Positions 24,872 to 33,646 of a DNA stretch of 64,000 bases are shown here, one piece after another (position 1 is the first letter of the stretch; each line of letters starts with the position of its first letter). Source of the DNA: Halomonas sp. UBA3074 (lineage in GTDB: Bacteria > Pseudomonadota > Gammaproteobacteria > Pseudomonadales > Halomonadaceae); contig NZ_DFBS01000013.1 in assembly GCF_002366715.1 (NCBI RefSeq), positions 38,905 through 102,904 on the forward strand, written 5' to 3'. Position numbers and translations under genes: made by a program. The notes beneath the pieces are model-generated. The model was not told the origin of the DNA. It saw only the letters and a program-made list of their open reading frames with translations, and ran no database searches.

Positions 24872-25883
24872 GCAACGCCTCATTCAGGGCGATGGCGGTT
24901 TTGTTGGTCAGGCACTCGATGCGACCATTCTGCGAGTTGCGACGCCACAGCTGGTCGTCTTGGCCTGCTAGCTCCCGAGCGGCAACGGTGTTCACTTCCT
25001 GCCCCTGGTCATCCAGCAGCGTCACTTTAGAGCCTGCCGTGATATAAAGCCCCGCTTCCACGGTGCAGCGGTCGCCTAGCGGAATGCCGATGCCCGCATT
25101 GGCGCCAATGAGGCAGCCTTCGCCGACTTTAATCACGATATTTCCACCGCCGGAGAGCGTGCCCATGGTCGAGCAGCCGCCACCGAGGTCTGAACCTTTG
25201 CCGACCATCACGCCCGCCGAAATGCGGCCTTCGACCATGCCGGGGCCTTCGGCGCCTGCATTGAAGTTGACGAAGCCTTCATGCATGACGGTAGTGCCTT
25301 CGCCCAGGTAAGCGCCTAGACGAACCCGCGCTGTATCACCGATTCGGATGCCCGTGGGCACCACGTAGTCGGTCATTTTGGGGAACTTGTCCACGCAATC
25401 CACTGAGAGTGCACGCCCCGCCATGCGCGCCTTCAAACGGCGTGTAGGTAGCTCTTCAATATCAATTGCGCCTTCGTTGGTCCAGGCAATATTGCGTAGC
25501 AGGCCAAACATTCCAGTCAGATCGACCCCGTGGGGCTTCACTAAACGGTGGGAGAGCAGGTGAAGTTTGAGATACACCTCGGGAGCCGTTTGCGGCGGCT
25601 GGTCGGTGTCCAGGAACATCGCCACCAGCGGGCGCTGGCTAGCAGAAAGCGCTTCAGCAAGCTCTGCTTGTGCGGCGTGGCCAGCGGCCTCTAAGGCTTT
25701 TGCCAGGCGTGTGCAGTCTTCCGGCAAAAAGCTAATCGCCGCGTTGCCCTGGGGCGCATCAAGCGCTTGTTGAGCAGCGGCTACCAAGCTCGCATCTGGG
25801 TTGAGCAGCGGTGCAGGGTAGTAGATTTCCAGCCAATCGCCCTGAGTATTTTGGGTGCCAATTCCAAGTGCAAAGCTCAGCAT
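24858..25883 (-). CDS. dapD: 2,3,4,5-tetrahydropyridine-2,6-dicarboxylate N-succinyltransferase
   Basis: Uses succinyl-CoA to open and succinylate tetrahydrodipicolinate, the branch-entry step. The 341 residues represent the long pseudomonad-type DapD (E. coli 274). An N-terminal domain of about 170 residues is followed by left-handed beta-helix hexapeptides, e.g. GEGTTVMHEGFVNFNAG and the GGGCSTMGTLSGGG loop. Its genes dapC, dapD and dapE cluster here with the pathway order intact. Confidence 0.95.
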   Translation of the reverse strand: MLSFALGIGTQNTQGDWLEIYYPAPLLNPDASLVAAAQQALDAPQGNAAISFLPEDCTRLAKALEAAGHAAQAELAEALSASQRPLVAMFLDTDQPPQTAPEVYLKLHLLSHRLVKPHGVDLTGMFGLLRNIAWTNEGAIDIEELPTRRLKARMAGRALSVDCVDKFPKMTDYVVPTGIRIGDTARVRLGAYLGEGTTVMHEGFVNFNAGAEGPGMVEGRISAGVMVGKGSDLGGGCSTMGTLSGGGNIVIKVGEGCLIGANAGIGIPLGDRCTVEAGLYITAGSKVTLLDDQGQEVNTVAARELAGQDDQLWRRNSQNGRIECLTNKTAIALNEALHAHN

Positions 25884-25951
25884 AAGGGAGTGTCCTGTCG
25901 TGATGTGAAAAGAGGGGTCGAAGTGATTGATGAACGAGAGCGGCTAAGCGA

Positions 25952-26296
25952 TTAACCACTCAGCTTGTCGTAATCGCCGTCGCGGTAGCCAACCCAAATG
26001 GTCGAGTCGTCTACTTCCAGTAGTGGGCGTTTGAGTAGCGTGGGATGTTTCAGCAGCACCTGACGGGCAGACGTATCAAAGGCGTCTTTCTCTTCTTGGG
26101 GGAGGTCGCGCCAGGTTTTGCTGCGCTTGTTGACGACATCGACAAGCGGTACCCGCTCTAAAATATGCTCAAGCAGACCCGCCGAAAGGCCATCTTTGCG
26201 TAGGTCGTAGGTCTTGAACGCAATACCTTTGCCTTCCAACGCTTTTCGCGCCTTACGACAAGTGTCGCAGGTATTAATAATGTAGAGCGTCAGCAT
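25952..26296 (-). CDS. ArsC/Spx-family protein (YffB-like)
   Basis: A 114-residue thioredoxin-fold protein with N-terminal CDTC (Cys10 and Cys13). The family includes arsenate reductases, but members linked to dapE (yffB in E. coli) have no proven arsenate role, and no ars genes are nearby. The third arsenate-reductase region is present as LLKRPLLEVDD. Position between dapC and dapD is conserved in pseudomonads. I would not call it an arsenate reductase. Confidence 0.85.
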   Translation of the reverse strand: MLTLYIINTCDTCRKARKALEGKGIAFKTYDLRKDGLSAGLLEHILERVPLVDVVNKRSKTWRDLPQEEKDAFDTSARQVLLKHPTLLKRPLLEVDDSTIWVGYRDGDYDKLSG

Positions 26297-26338
26297 ACAG
26301 CCTCCTTAAAGAACGGGTGAGCGGGTTTGGCTATTCAA

Positions 26339-27535
26339 TTAGCCGCGCTCAATCAAATGACGAATACGCTGCGCCGCTTCCAGCGTAGGCGCCAATTCGG
26401 CCACCAGTGCTAAGCGCACACGCCCAGCGCCTGGGTTAATGCCGTTTGCTCCTGTACGCCCCATTAAGCTGCCGGGCAGCACGCTAACATGCTGGTCGGC
26501 AAACAGACGCTGGGTGAAAGCAATGTCGTCGCCACCCGGTACTGCGGGCCAGAGATAGAAACTAGCCTGAGGCGCAGGGAAGCTCATGACAGGCGCAAGC
26601 ACATCGGTCACCGCGCTAAATTTCTCCCGGTAGGCGTCGCGATTAGCGCGCACATGCTGTTCATCCTGCCACGCGGCAATAGACGCGTGCTGAATGGGTA
26701 GCGACATCGCACAGCCATGGTAGGTGCGGTAGCGCTTAAACGGCGTTAGCAGGGCGGCATCGCCCGCTACAAAACCCGAGCGCAGGCCGGGCAAGTTAGA
26801 GCGTTTGGAGAGCGAGTGAAACACGACGCAGCGCCGGTAGTCATCGCGACCCAGCTCGGCGCAGGCTTGTAATAGCCCGGGCGGTGGGGCGGTCTCGTCC
26901 AGATACAACTCTGAATAACACTCGTCTGAGGCGATGATAAAGTCGTGCTCATCGGCCAGTGCAATGAGCTGCTTGAACTCCTCAATAGGTGTCACTGCGC
27001 CGGTGGGGTTGCCCGGTGAACAGATAAACACTATCTGTACGTCGCGCCATGTAGCGGCAGGCACCGCACTAACGTCTGGTCGAAAATGGTTCTCAGCGGT
27101 GCAGTCCAAATAGAGCGGCTCGCCGCCCGCCAGTAGCGTCGCGCCTTCGTAAATCTGATAAAACGGATTGGGTACCGCGACTTTCGCCGGCCGTGTGCGA
27201 TCCAGCGCTGCCTGCACAAAGGCAAAGATTGCCTCTCGGGTGCCGTTGACCGGAACGACGTGCCGTTCGCTGTCGAGTTCGCGCAGCTGGAAGCGTTGGG
27301 TTGCCCAGCGGGTAATGGCTTCACGCAGCGCTGGCAGACCATTGGTGACCGGGTAACGGGCCATTTCCAATTGGTGCGCCACCAGCGCTTCAAGCGCCGC
27401 GGGATAGGGCGCGTGCTGGGGCTCACCGATGGTCAGCGGAATGTGGGCGAGCCCCGTGGGTGGTGTGAGCTCCGCCTTTAGCGCGGCCAGCTTTTCAAAC
27501 GGGTAAGGATGCAGGGCGTCGAGGTCGGCGTTCAT
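26339..27535 (-). CDS. dapC: Succinyldiaminopimelate transaminase
   Basis: A PLP-dependent aminotransferase that makes N-succinyl-diaminopimelate from the keto acid, between the DapD and DapE steps. From ATG 27535 it is 398 residues starting MNADLDALHPYPFEKL. The cofactor lysine lies in FHSLSKRSNLPG, and the phosphate-binding and Asn/Asp residues in FICSPGNPTG and ASDECYSE are intact. An upstream in-frame ATG at 27625 adds residues not expected for the family. Confidence 0.92.
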   Translation of the reverse strand: MNADLDALHPYPFEKLAALKAELTPPTGLAHIPLTIGEPQHAPYPAALEALVAHQLEMARYPVTNGLPALREAITRWATQRFQLRELDSERHVVPVNGTREAIFAFVQAALDRTRPAKVAVPNPFYQIYEGATLLAGGEPLYLDCTAENHFRPDVSAVPAATWRDVQIVFICSPGNPTGAVTPIEEFKQLIALADEHDFIIASDECYSELYLDETAPPPGLLQACAELGRDDYRRCVVFHSLSKRSNLPGLRSGFVAGDAALLTPFKRYRTYHGCAMSLPIQHASIAAWQDEQHVRANRDAYREKFSAVTDVLAPVMSFPAPQASFYLWPAVPGGDDIAFTQRLFADQHVSVLPGSLMGRTGANGINPGAGRVRLALVAELAPTLEAAQRIRHLIERG

Positions 27536-27659
27536 GATGTGTCCGTTGATGGCTGGCGGCGTAAACCGTCGATTATAGGCAAGCCCCGGTGCAGGCTCAA
27601 ACCTAACGAGGTTGTGATCTTGCAATGAATGCTTTTAAAGGCGCTCGATAGACGAGATC

Positions 27660-27793
27660 GAGGGTAGGTTGAAGCGAGGGTCTTTCGCCATGGATGGCGA
27701 AAGTAGCGCCCATGGACGGGTTCACAGCGCCCTCGCGGAAACCTACCCTCGGCCCCGAGGCTGGGCAGTTCAATCTCTGTGGCAGCCTCGGGG
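27660..27793. repeat. Compound palindromic intergenic element
   Basis: Nested and adjacent inverted repeats fill the glnD-dapC gap. An outer arm GAGGGTAGGTT (27660-27670) pairs with AACCTACCCTC (27740-27750). Within it GCGAGGG (27674-27680) pairs with CCCTCGC (27730-27736). The centre-left hairpin is a perfect CTTTCGCCAT-GG-ATGGCGAAAG (27682-27703). A separate 11-bp stem, CCCCGAGGCTG/CAGCCTCGGGG (27753-27763/27783-27793), follows. The layout resembles REP/BIME-like interspersed repeats. On the minus strand it would be transcribed between glnD and dapC and may act as a terminator or RNA-stability element. Confidence 0.7.
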
Positions 27794-27807
27794 TGCGGTG
27801 AATTACC

Positions 27808-30483
27808 TTAAACCCCCAACACTTCAATCAAGCGTTCGCGCAACTGCTGCTGGCGCTCGGGGTCGGTCAGCGGTTCGCCTGCCTTAGTGGTGATGAAAAA
27901 CACGTCTTCTACCCGCTCACCGAGGGTGGCGATTTTCGCCGCCGAAAGCGAGATATCCTGCTCCATGAAGATACGCCCGACCCGAGCCAGCAGGCCGGGG
28001 CGGTCGGGGGCCGTTAGTTCCAGCATGGTGCGCTCATTGGCCGGGTCCTGCTCAATCAACACTTCTGTGGGCACCTTGAAATGCTTGAGCTGACGCGGCG
28101 TGTGGCGGGTGACGATATCGGGATAGTCATCGGGGTCATCCAGCTCTTCGACCAAGTGCAGGCGCATCTCCTCGATGTGCGCTGGGTCGCGAATTGGTTG
28201 GCCGTGGCTATCGAGCACAATAAAGGTGTTGAGCGTCCAGTCGTTATGAGAGGTGGCGATGCGCGCATCATGGATCGATAGGCCCAGCTGCTCCATGGCA
28301 GCGGCGGTGGCGGCGAACAGGTCATCCACCGAGCGCGTATGGATAAACACTTTGGTGCCGCCTTCGGCCATGTCGGCGGTGGGGGCGCTAATCAGCACCA
28401 GCGGCAGCGGCGACTGGTTATGATTGAGGATTCCTTGGGTCTGCCAGACAATTTCGCTAGGCGCGTATTGGAGAAAGTAATCCTCCCCGAGGGATTCCCA
28501 GAGCTGGTCGATTTGTGCCCGGTTGACGCCGATGGTTTGCAGCAGCGAGCGTGCTTCGGTGCGTGTTTCCCGCACCCAGTCATCCCGGTCGGGTGGGTTG
28601 TTCAGGCCACGGCGCAAGGCGCGCTTGGTCTCGGCGTGCAATTGGCGCAGTAGCGACGCCCGCCAGCCGTTCCACAGCGTGGGGTTGGTCGCATTGATAT
28701 CGGCCACGGTGAGTACATACAGGTAGTCGAGGCGGGTTTCATTACGCACCACCAGGGCAAAATCACGAATCACATCGGGGTCGCTAATGTCGCGCTTTTG
28801 GGCGGTCATCGACATCAATAAATGATGCTCCACCAGCCAACTGACCAGATTGGTATCGTGAGGCGAAACGTGGTGCCGTTGGCAGAACTGTTCGACGTCC
28901 CGGGCGCCAATTTCCGAGTGATCACCGCCGCGACCCTTGCCAATGTCGTGAAACAGGCCGGCCATCCACAGTAGATCCAGCTTGGGAAGCTGTTGCATCA
29001 GCGCTGCCGCCACTGGGAAATCACCCTTCGCCTCCGGTTTACGAAAGCCGTGCAGAAACTTGAGTAACCGCAGTGTATGGGCATCGACGGTATAGATATG
29101 AAACAGGTCGTGCTGCATCAGGCCTACGGCGCGGCCAAACTCGGGCAGGTATTTGCCTAAAATACCGTAGCGGTTCATGCGGCGAAGCTGGCGCGGCACG
29201 TTGCCGGGAGCACGCATAATGGCCATGAACAGCCGCTGATGGCGGGGATCTTCCCGGTAGTGATCGTCAATCTGATGGCGGTGGTCGCGAATCAGTCGGA
29301 TGGTATCGGCGCGGACCCCTTCGATCTCGGGGTGCTTCGCCATCAGCAAGAAAAGCTCCAGCATGGCGGCGGGTCGTTCGCGAAACAGGTTTCGTGAGCG
29401 CACCTGGATATAGCCGCCTTTGGTCTCGAAGCGCTCATTCAGCTTGACGGTCTCCAGCGCTTCCTTTCCCCGTAGAATCACTTCGTCGAAGTGCTGCAGC
29501 AACATGTCGTTGAGGCCCGCCAGCGCGGTGACATGGCGGTAGTAACGCTTCATAAACTGCTCGACCGCTAGTCGCTCGGGCGTATCGCGGAAGCCAAACA
29601 TCTCGGCAATCGTACGCTGGTGGTCAAACAGCAGACGATCTTCGGCGCGATCGGTCAACATATGCAGGGCATAGCGCACCTGCCATAAAAACGCCTGCCC
29701 CTGGCTCAAAATGCGCAGTTCAGCATCATTCATAAAGCCGTTAGCGACAATGTCGGTGTACTGTTCGGTGCCAAAGTGACGCTTGGCCACCCAGCCGATC
29801 ATCTGAATGTCACGCAGCCCGCCGGGGGAGCTTTTGAGGTTCGGTTCCAGATGATACTCAGAGTTGTTGTAGCGGTAGTGACGAGCAATTTGCTCCTGCC
29901 ACTTGGCTTCAAAGAAGCGATCAGCGGGCCAAATATGCTCGGCACTGAGGCGCTCGCGCATCGCTTCGCGCAGCGTCTCGGGCCCTGCGATCAGTCGTGA
30001 TTCGAGCAAGTTGGTAATCACGGTCACGTCCGCTTCGGCTTCCCGTTCGCAATCGTTGAGCGAGCGCACGCTATGCCCGATCTCTAGGCCAATGTCCCAT
30101 AAAAACGTGATAAAGGCAGTGAGCGGTTCGCGGTAGGCGGTGTCGTCATCCTGCGCCAGCAGTAGCAGCAGGTCGATATCGGAATGCGGGTGCAGTTCGC
30201 CCCGGCCATAGCCGCCGACGGCGATGAGCGCAATGCCGTCATCGGGCCACTCGTGTTGCGACCAGGCAATGGCAAGTAACTGGTCGAGATACCAGGCGCG
30301 GCCGCGCACCAGATCACGGATATCCGCCCCGGCGCGAAACTGGTCATCGAAGCGTGCTTGTAGTTCACGCAGCGCGGCCTTGAACGGGGCGACCGGGGAG
30401 CGAGAACCTGCAAGCTCGGTACGAAACAGGTCTAAATCGTAAAGCGAGGTGTCCGGTTCAAACCGGTAGTGGTGGAGAAGCAT
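27808..30483 (-). CDS. glnD: PII uridylyltransferase/uridylyl-removing enzyme
   Basis: The primary nitrogen sensor: it uridylylates PII proteins when glutamine is low and removes UMP when glutamine is high. The 891 residues show the nucleotidyltransferase motif GGYGRGELHPHSDIDLL (90-106, with Asp102 and Asp104), a central HD hydrolase motif FHDIGKGRGGDHSEIG, and two C-terminal ACT domains, the second with LTAPDRPGLLARVGR. Its start overlaps the map stop by one base, as in many gammaproteobacteria. Confidence 0.97.
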   Translation of the reverse strand: MLLHHYRFEPDTSLYDLDLFRTELAGSRSPVAPFKAALRELQARFDDQFRAGADIRDLVRGRAWYLDQLLAIAWSQHEWPDDGIALIAVGGYGRGELHPHSDIDLLLLLAQDDDTAYREPLTAFITFLWDIGLEIGHSVRSLNDCEREAEADVTVITNLLESRLIAGPETLREAMRERLSAEHIWPADRFFEAKWQEQIARHYRYNNSEYHLEPNLKSSPGGLRDIQMIGWVAKRHFGTEQYTDIVANGFMNDAELRILSQGQAFLWQVRYALHMLTDRAEDRLLFDHQRTIAEMFGFRDTPERLAVEQFMKRYYRHVTALAGLNDMLLQHFDEVILRGKEALETVKLNERFETKGGYIQVRSRNLFRERPAAMLELFLLMAKHPEIEGVRADTIRLIRDHRHQIDDHYREDPRHQRLFMAIMRAPGNVPRQLRRMNRYGILGKYLPEFGRAVGLMQHDLFHIYTVDAHTLRLLKFLHGFRKPEAKGDFPVAAALMQQLPKLDLLWMAGLFHDIGKGRGGDHSEIGARDVEQFCQRHHVSPHDTNLVSWLVEHHLLMSMTAQKRDISDPDVIRDFALVVRNETRLDYLYVLTVADINATNPTLWNGWRASLLRQLHAETKRALRRGLNNPPDRDDWVRETRTEARSLLQTIGVNRAQIDQLWESLGEDYFLQYAPSEIVWQTQGILNHNQSPLPLVLISAPTADMAEGGTKVFIHTRSVDDLFAATAAAMEQLGLSIHDARIATSHNDWTLNTFIVLDSHGQPIRDPAHIEEMRLHLVEELDDPDDYPDIVTRHTPRQLKHFKVPTEVLIEQDPANERTMLELTAPDRPGLLARVGRIFMEQDISLSAAKIATLGERVEDVFFITTKAGEPLTDPERQQQLRERLIEVLGV

Positions 30484-31274
30484 CAGTTAGACAAAAAACT
30501 GAAGTCTTCATCGCTGCGCGCGGTTAGCACCTCAACACCGGACTCAGTGACCAGCAGCGTGTGTTCCCACTGGGCAGACAGGCTGCGGTCTTTGGTGACG
30601 GCGGTCCAGCCATCGCGCAGTACCTTGGTTTTATAGCCACCGACATTAATCATCGGTTCGATGGTAAAGCACATGCCTGCGGCGAGCTTAATGTCGGCGT
30701 CCGCTGCGTAACCGTCGTAGTGCAAAAACTGTGGCTCTTCGTGGAAATCAGCGCCGATACCGTGCCCACAGAAGTCGCGCACCACCGAGTAGCCGTGCTC
30801 TTCGGCGTGCTTTTGAATGACCCGCGCCAGTTCGGAAAGGCGTACGCCAGGTTTCACCCGCTCAATGCTTTTATACAGACACTCTTGGGTGATGCGGCAC
30901 AATCGTTCGCCCTGAATGGTGTCGCCGATCACGAACATGACACTGGAGTCGCCGTGATAGCCGTCTTGGGTCTTTACGGTGATGTCCAGGTTCATGATGT
31001 CGCCGTTTTTGAGCTTCTTGGCGTCATCGGGAATGCCGTGGCACACCACGTGATTGATAGACGTACAGGTTGCCTTCGGAAAGCCGTGATAGTTCAGCGG
31101 TGCTGGGGCTGATCCCAGCTCATTAACGATATAGTCGTGACAAAGGCGGTCAATTTCCCCGGTACTCACCCCGGCCTGAATGTGCGGCGTGATCATTTCA
31201 ATGACGCTAGCCGCTTGGCGCCCGGCTTCGCGCATGTGTTCGATTTCAGAAGGCGTCTTGATGGGAACGTTCAT
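30483..31274 (-). CDS. map: Methionine aminopeptidase type I
   Basis: Removes N-terminal methionine from new proteins. From ATG 31274 the protein is 263 residues starting MNVPIKTPSEIEHMREAGR. Metal-site sequences are present: MNLDITVKTQDGYHGDSS, FCGHGIGADFHEEP and CFTIEPM. It is divergent from rpsB, the conserved map/rpsB arrangement. The upstream in-frame ATG at 31391 is rejected because it overlaps the rpsB promoter region. Confidence 0.96.
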   Translation of the reverse strand: MNVPIKTPSEIEHMREAGRQAASVIEMITPHIQAGVSTGEIDRLCHDYIVNELGSAPAPLNYHGFPKATCTSINHVVCHGIPDDAKKLKNGDIMNLDITVKTQDGYHGDSSVMFVIGDTIQGERLCRITQECLYKSIERVKPGVRLSELARVIQKHAEEHGYSVVRDFCGHGIGADFHEEPQFLHYDGYAADADIKLAAGMCFTIEPMINVGGYKTKVLRDGWTAVTKDRSLSAQWEHTLLVTESGVEVLTARSDEDFSFLSN

Positions 31275-31343
31275 GAATGCTCGATATGGGTTCTGAATGG
31301 ATAATTGAATGGCGCAATTTAAGACCGTCAAACGGGGTGCGAC

Positions 31344-31372
31344 TTCATCTTGGCAATGATCTATGGTATAAA
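31344..31372 (+). promoter_or_regulatory. rpsB promoter (extended -10)
   Basis: TATAAA at 31367-31372 is preceded by TGG, an extended -10. A weak -35 (TTCATC, 31344-31349) lies 17 bases upstream. The GC-rich run GCCGCGCGC just after the -10 is the discriminator type linked to stringent control of ribosomal genes. Confidence 0.6.
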
Positions 31373-31379
31373 GCCGCGC

Positions 31380-31620
31380 GCTTTCCTGCAATCGTGATTC
31401 CTAGCTTCTTAACTGGGAAAGACGGCAGTAGGGCAGGGCGATGAATCCGCAGCGTGCTTCTTACGAGACACACTGCTTGTTGAATCACTAAAAACATCAA
31501 GCCTTAAAAACACACATGCACCGGCACATGGTCCCGGGTGCCGCTGGCAGCGTCTAACGCCGTCAACGGTCGGATCCATGGGGTGCGTGGAGGCCTAACC
31601 CGAGTTTCAGGAGTTTTACC
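31380..31620 (+). promoter_or_regulatory. rpsB 5' leader, candidate S2 autoregulatory RNA
   Basis: With map, this bounds a 346-base gene-free interval (31275-31620). The leader holds a GGCAC/GTGCC hairpin (31523-31542) and the string GTGGAGGCCTAACCC near 31587-31601, where GGGT at 31581 can pair with ACCC at 31598. Gammaproteobacterial rpsB leaders are known to contain a conserved structured target for repression by S2. Assigning that role here rests on position and these motifs. A CAGGAG ribosome binding site follows at 31608. Confidence 0.5.
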
Positions 31621-32370
31621 ATGTCTCACGTTAATATGCGTGACCTGCTCAAAGCAGGCGCTCACTTCGGTCACCAGACCAAGTACTGGAACCCGAAGAT
31701 GAGCAAGTTTATCTTCGGCGCGCGCAACAAGATTCACATCATCAACCTCGAGCACACCCTTCCGGCGCTGAACGAAGCGATCGATGTGGTCGAGAAGATG
31801 GCGGCATCCAACAACAAAATTTTGTTTGTTGGCACCAAGCGCAGCGCAAGCAAGGTAATTAAAGAAGAAGCGAACCGTGCAGGTCAGCACTTCGTCAACC
31901 ATCGTTGGTTAGGCGGCATGTTGACTAACTTCAAGACCATCCGTCAGTCGATTAAGCGTCTGCGTGATCTTGAAACCATGCGCGAAGACGGCACGTTCGA
32001 GAAGCTGACCAAGAAAGAAGTCCTGGTAGCAACTCGCGAGCAAGAAAAGCTTGAGCGTTCTATCGGCGGTATCAAGAACATGGGCGGCCTGCCGGACGCA
32101 CTGTTCGTGATCGACGTTGACCACGAGCGCATCGCGATCAATGAAGCCAACAAACTGGGCATCCCGGTTATCGGCGTGGTGGATACTAACTCCAACCCCG
32201 ATGGCGTTGACTACGTAATCCCAGGCAACGATGACTCTATCCGCGCTATCCAGATTTACGTTAAAGCGATTGCGGATGCGTGTGGTCGTGCCAAAGAGGG
32301 CAACGCGCAAGAGTTCGTTGAAGTGACCGAAGAGGCCGCTACAGCTGAAGACAACACTGCCGCTGAGTAA
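31621..32370 (+). CDS. rpsB: 30S ribosomal protein S2
   Basis: Small-subunit protein on the 30S back, 249 residues, starting MSHVNMRDLLKAGAHFGHQT. The conserved segments FIFGARNKIHIINLE and RWLGGMLTNFKTI are intact. The C-terminal tail is acidic (EVTEEAATAEDNTAAE), longer and more negative than in enterics, in keeping with a halophilic proteome. First gene of the rpsB-tsf-pyrH-frr group. Confidence 0.98.
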   Translation: MSHVNMRDLLKAGAHFGHQTKYWNPKMSKFIFGARNKIHIINLEHTLPALNEAIDVVEKMAASNNKILFVGTKRSASKVIKEEANRAGQHFVNHRWLGGMLTNFKTIRQSIKRLRDLETMREDGTFEKLTKKEVLVATREQEKLERSIGGIKNMGGLPDALFVIDVDHERIAINEANKLGIPVIGVVDTNSNPDGVDYVIPGNDDSIRAIQIYVKAIADACGRAKEGNAQEFVEVTEEAATAEDNTAAE

Positions 32371-32412
32371 GTGCAGCAGTGGGTGCGGTAAGTAGAAGTG
32401 CCGCATCAAGAT

Positions 32413-32435
32413 AAAGGGGGCTATGCCCCCTTTTT
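32413..32435 (+). terminator. Terminator or attenuator between rpsB and tsf
   Basis: A 9-bp stem, AAAGGGGGC-TAT-GCCCCCTTT, ends in a five-T run. It should reduce readthrough into tsf, letting S2 be made in different amounts from EF-Ts. A good -10 (TATACT, 32546-32551) without an obvious -35 lies farther down. Confidence 0.8.
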
Positions 32436-32598
32436 CCCGCAACAGATGAACTGTCTGAGCGGACGAATTTGCCGGCACTCAATACCGGCCCCGCAATACA
32501 GAGAGACATAGGGCAGTGTGATACATGATGGTCATTTATCATGCCTATACTCTGTGTTGCGTTTAACTCTCATAGAACCATTTCAGAGGTGAATTCTC

Positions 32599-33468
32599 AT
32601 GGCAGCTATCAGCGCCTCTCAGGTTAAGGAACTTCGCGAACGTACCGGTCTCGGCATGATGGAGTGTAAAAAAGCACTCACCGAAACCGACGGTGATATC
32701 GAAGTTGCGATTGAAAACCTGCGTAAAAGCTCAGGCCTAAAAGCGGCTAAGAAAGCCGACCGCATCGCTGCAGAAGGTGTGGTAGTAACGCGTGTAGCGG
32801 AAGACGGTAGCTACGGCGTAATGGTCGAAATCAACTCCGAAACTGACTTTGTTGCTCGTGATGATAACTTCATCGCGTTTGCTGACAAGATCGCTGGTGC
32901 TTTCTTCACTGCTAAAAGTGAAGATGTTGCCGCTGTTATGGCGGGCGATCTGGAAACGGCGCGTGAGCAGCTGGTTCAAAAAATCGGTGAGAACATTGGC
33001 GTGCGTCGTGCCGTTGTGGTCGACGCTGCTGACGGTGGCTTGGTCGGTGAGTACGTCCACGGTGGCCGCATTGGCGTTTTGACCGTGCTGACCGGTGGCT
33101 CATCGGAAGTTGCGAAAGATGTGGCCATGCACGTGGCGGCGATCAATCCCTCCGTTGCCCATCCGGAAAACATGCCTCAGGAAGAGCTGGACGCTGAAAA
33201 AGCGATTATCCTGGCGCAGCCGGACATGGCTGGAAAGCCGGAGCAGATCGCTGAGAAGATGGTTCAGGGCCGCTTGAAAAAGTACTTGGCAGAAAACAGC
33301 CTGACCGAGCAGCCGTTTGTAAAAGATCCGAACCAAACTGTTGCTGAGTTCGTCAAAGCGGCGGGTGGCGAAGTGGTTGGTTTCACTCGCTTTGAAGTGG
33401 GCGAAGGCATCGAGAAAGAAGAAGTCGATTTCGCCAAGGAAGTTATGGAACAGGCTGGCCGTCGCTGA
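32599..33468 (+). CDS. tsf: Translation elongation factor Ts
   Basis: Nucleotide exchange factor for EF-Tu, 289 residues. The N-terminal UBA-like domain reads VKELRERTGLGMMECKKAL, and the EF-Tu-contacting TDFVARDDNF is present in the core. The coiled-coil dimer region and C-terminal module follow in normal order. It lies 228 bases after rpsB, past a terminator. Confidence 0.98.
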   Translation: MAAISASQVKELRERTGLGMMECKKALTETDGDIEVAIENLRKSSGLKAAKKADRIAAEGVVVTRVAEDGSYGVMVEINSETDFVARDDNFIAFADKIAGAFFTAKSEDVAAVMAGDLETAREQLVQKIGENIGVRRAVVVDAADGGLVGEYVHGGRIGVLTVLTGGSSEVAKDVAMHVAAINPSVAHPENMPQEELDAEKAIILAQPDMAGKPEQIAEKMVQGRLKKYLAENSLTEQPFVKDPNQTVAEFVKAAGGEVVGFTRFEVGEGIEKEEVDFAKEVMEQAGRR

Positions 33469-33492
33469 GGTCAGAGGTTTCAGAAAAATGAT

Positions 33493-33514
33493 GGCGTGCG
33501 CGCGAGCGCACGCC
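33493..33514 (+). terminator. Hairpin after tsf, possible terminator
   Basis: GGCGTGCGC-GCGA-GCGCACGCC is a perfect 9-bp stem with a GNRA loop. No T run follows, so termination would be weak or factor-dependent. A perfect TATAAT at 33534-33539, without a matching -35, may start pyrH transcription. Confidence 0.5.
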
Positions 33515-33646
33515 TTCGTGTATCCGGCCCTTGTATAATCGCTGCTAGTATAACTGCTTATTTTTAATCGGTTTTACACATTAGCAGTGTTATAAATAAG
33601 GGCTGCCCCGCCTGCCTGTGTTCAGGTCTGCCTCAGGAGAGATGCC

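Noticed and set aside
25952..26296. Arsenate resistance gene
   Set aside because: The ArsC-like protein sits in a dap cluster without other ars genes; members in this context are not proven arsenate reductases.
27669..27887. 72-codon frame starting in the palindromic element
   Set aside because: Runs through inverted repeats into the antisense of glnD; no ribosome binding site.
30561..31112. 183-codon frame opposite map
   Set aside because: Exact antisense of conserved map codons, explained by GC-rich third positions.
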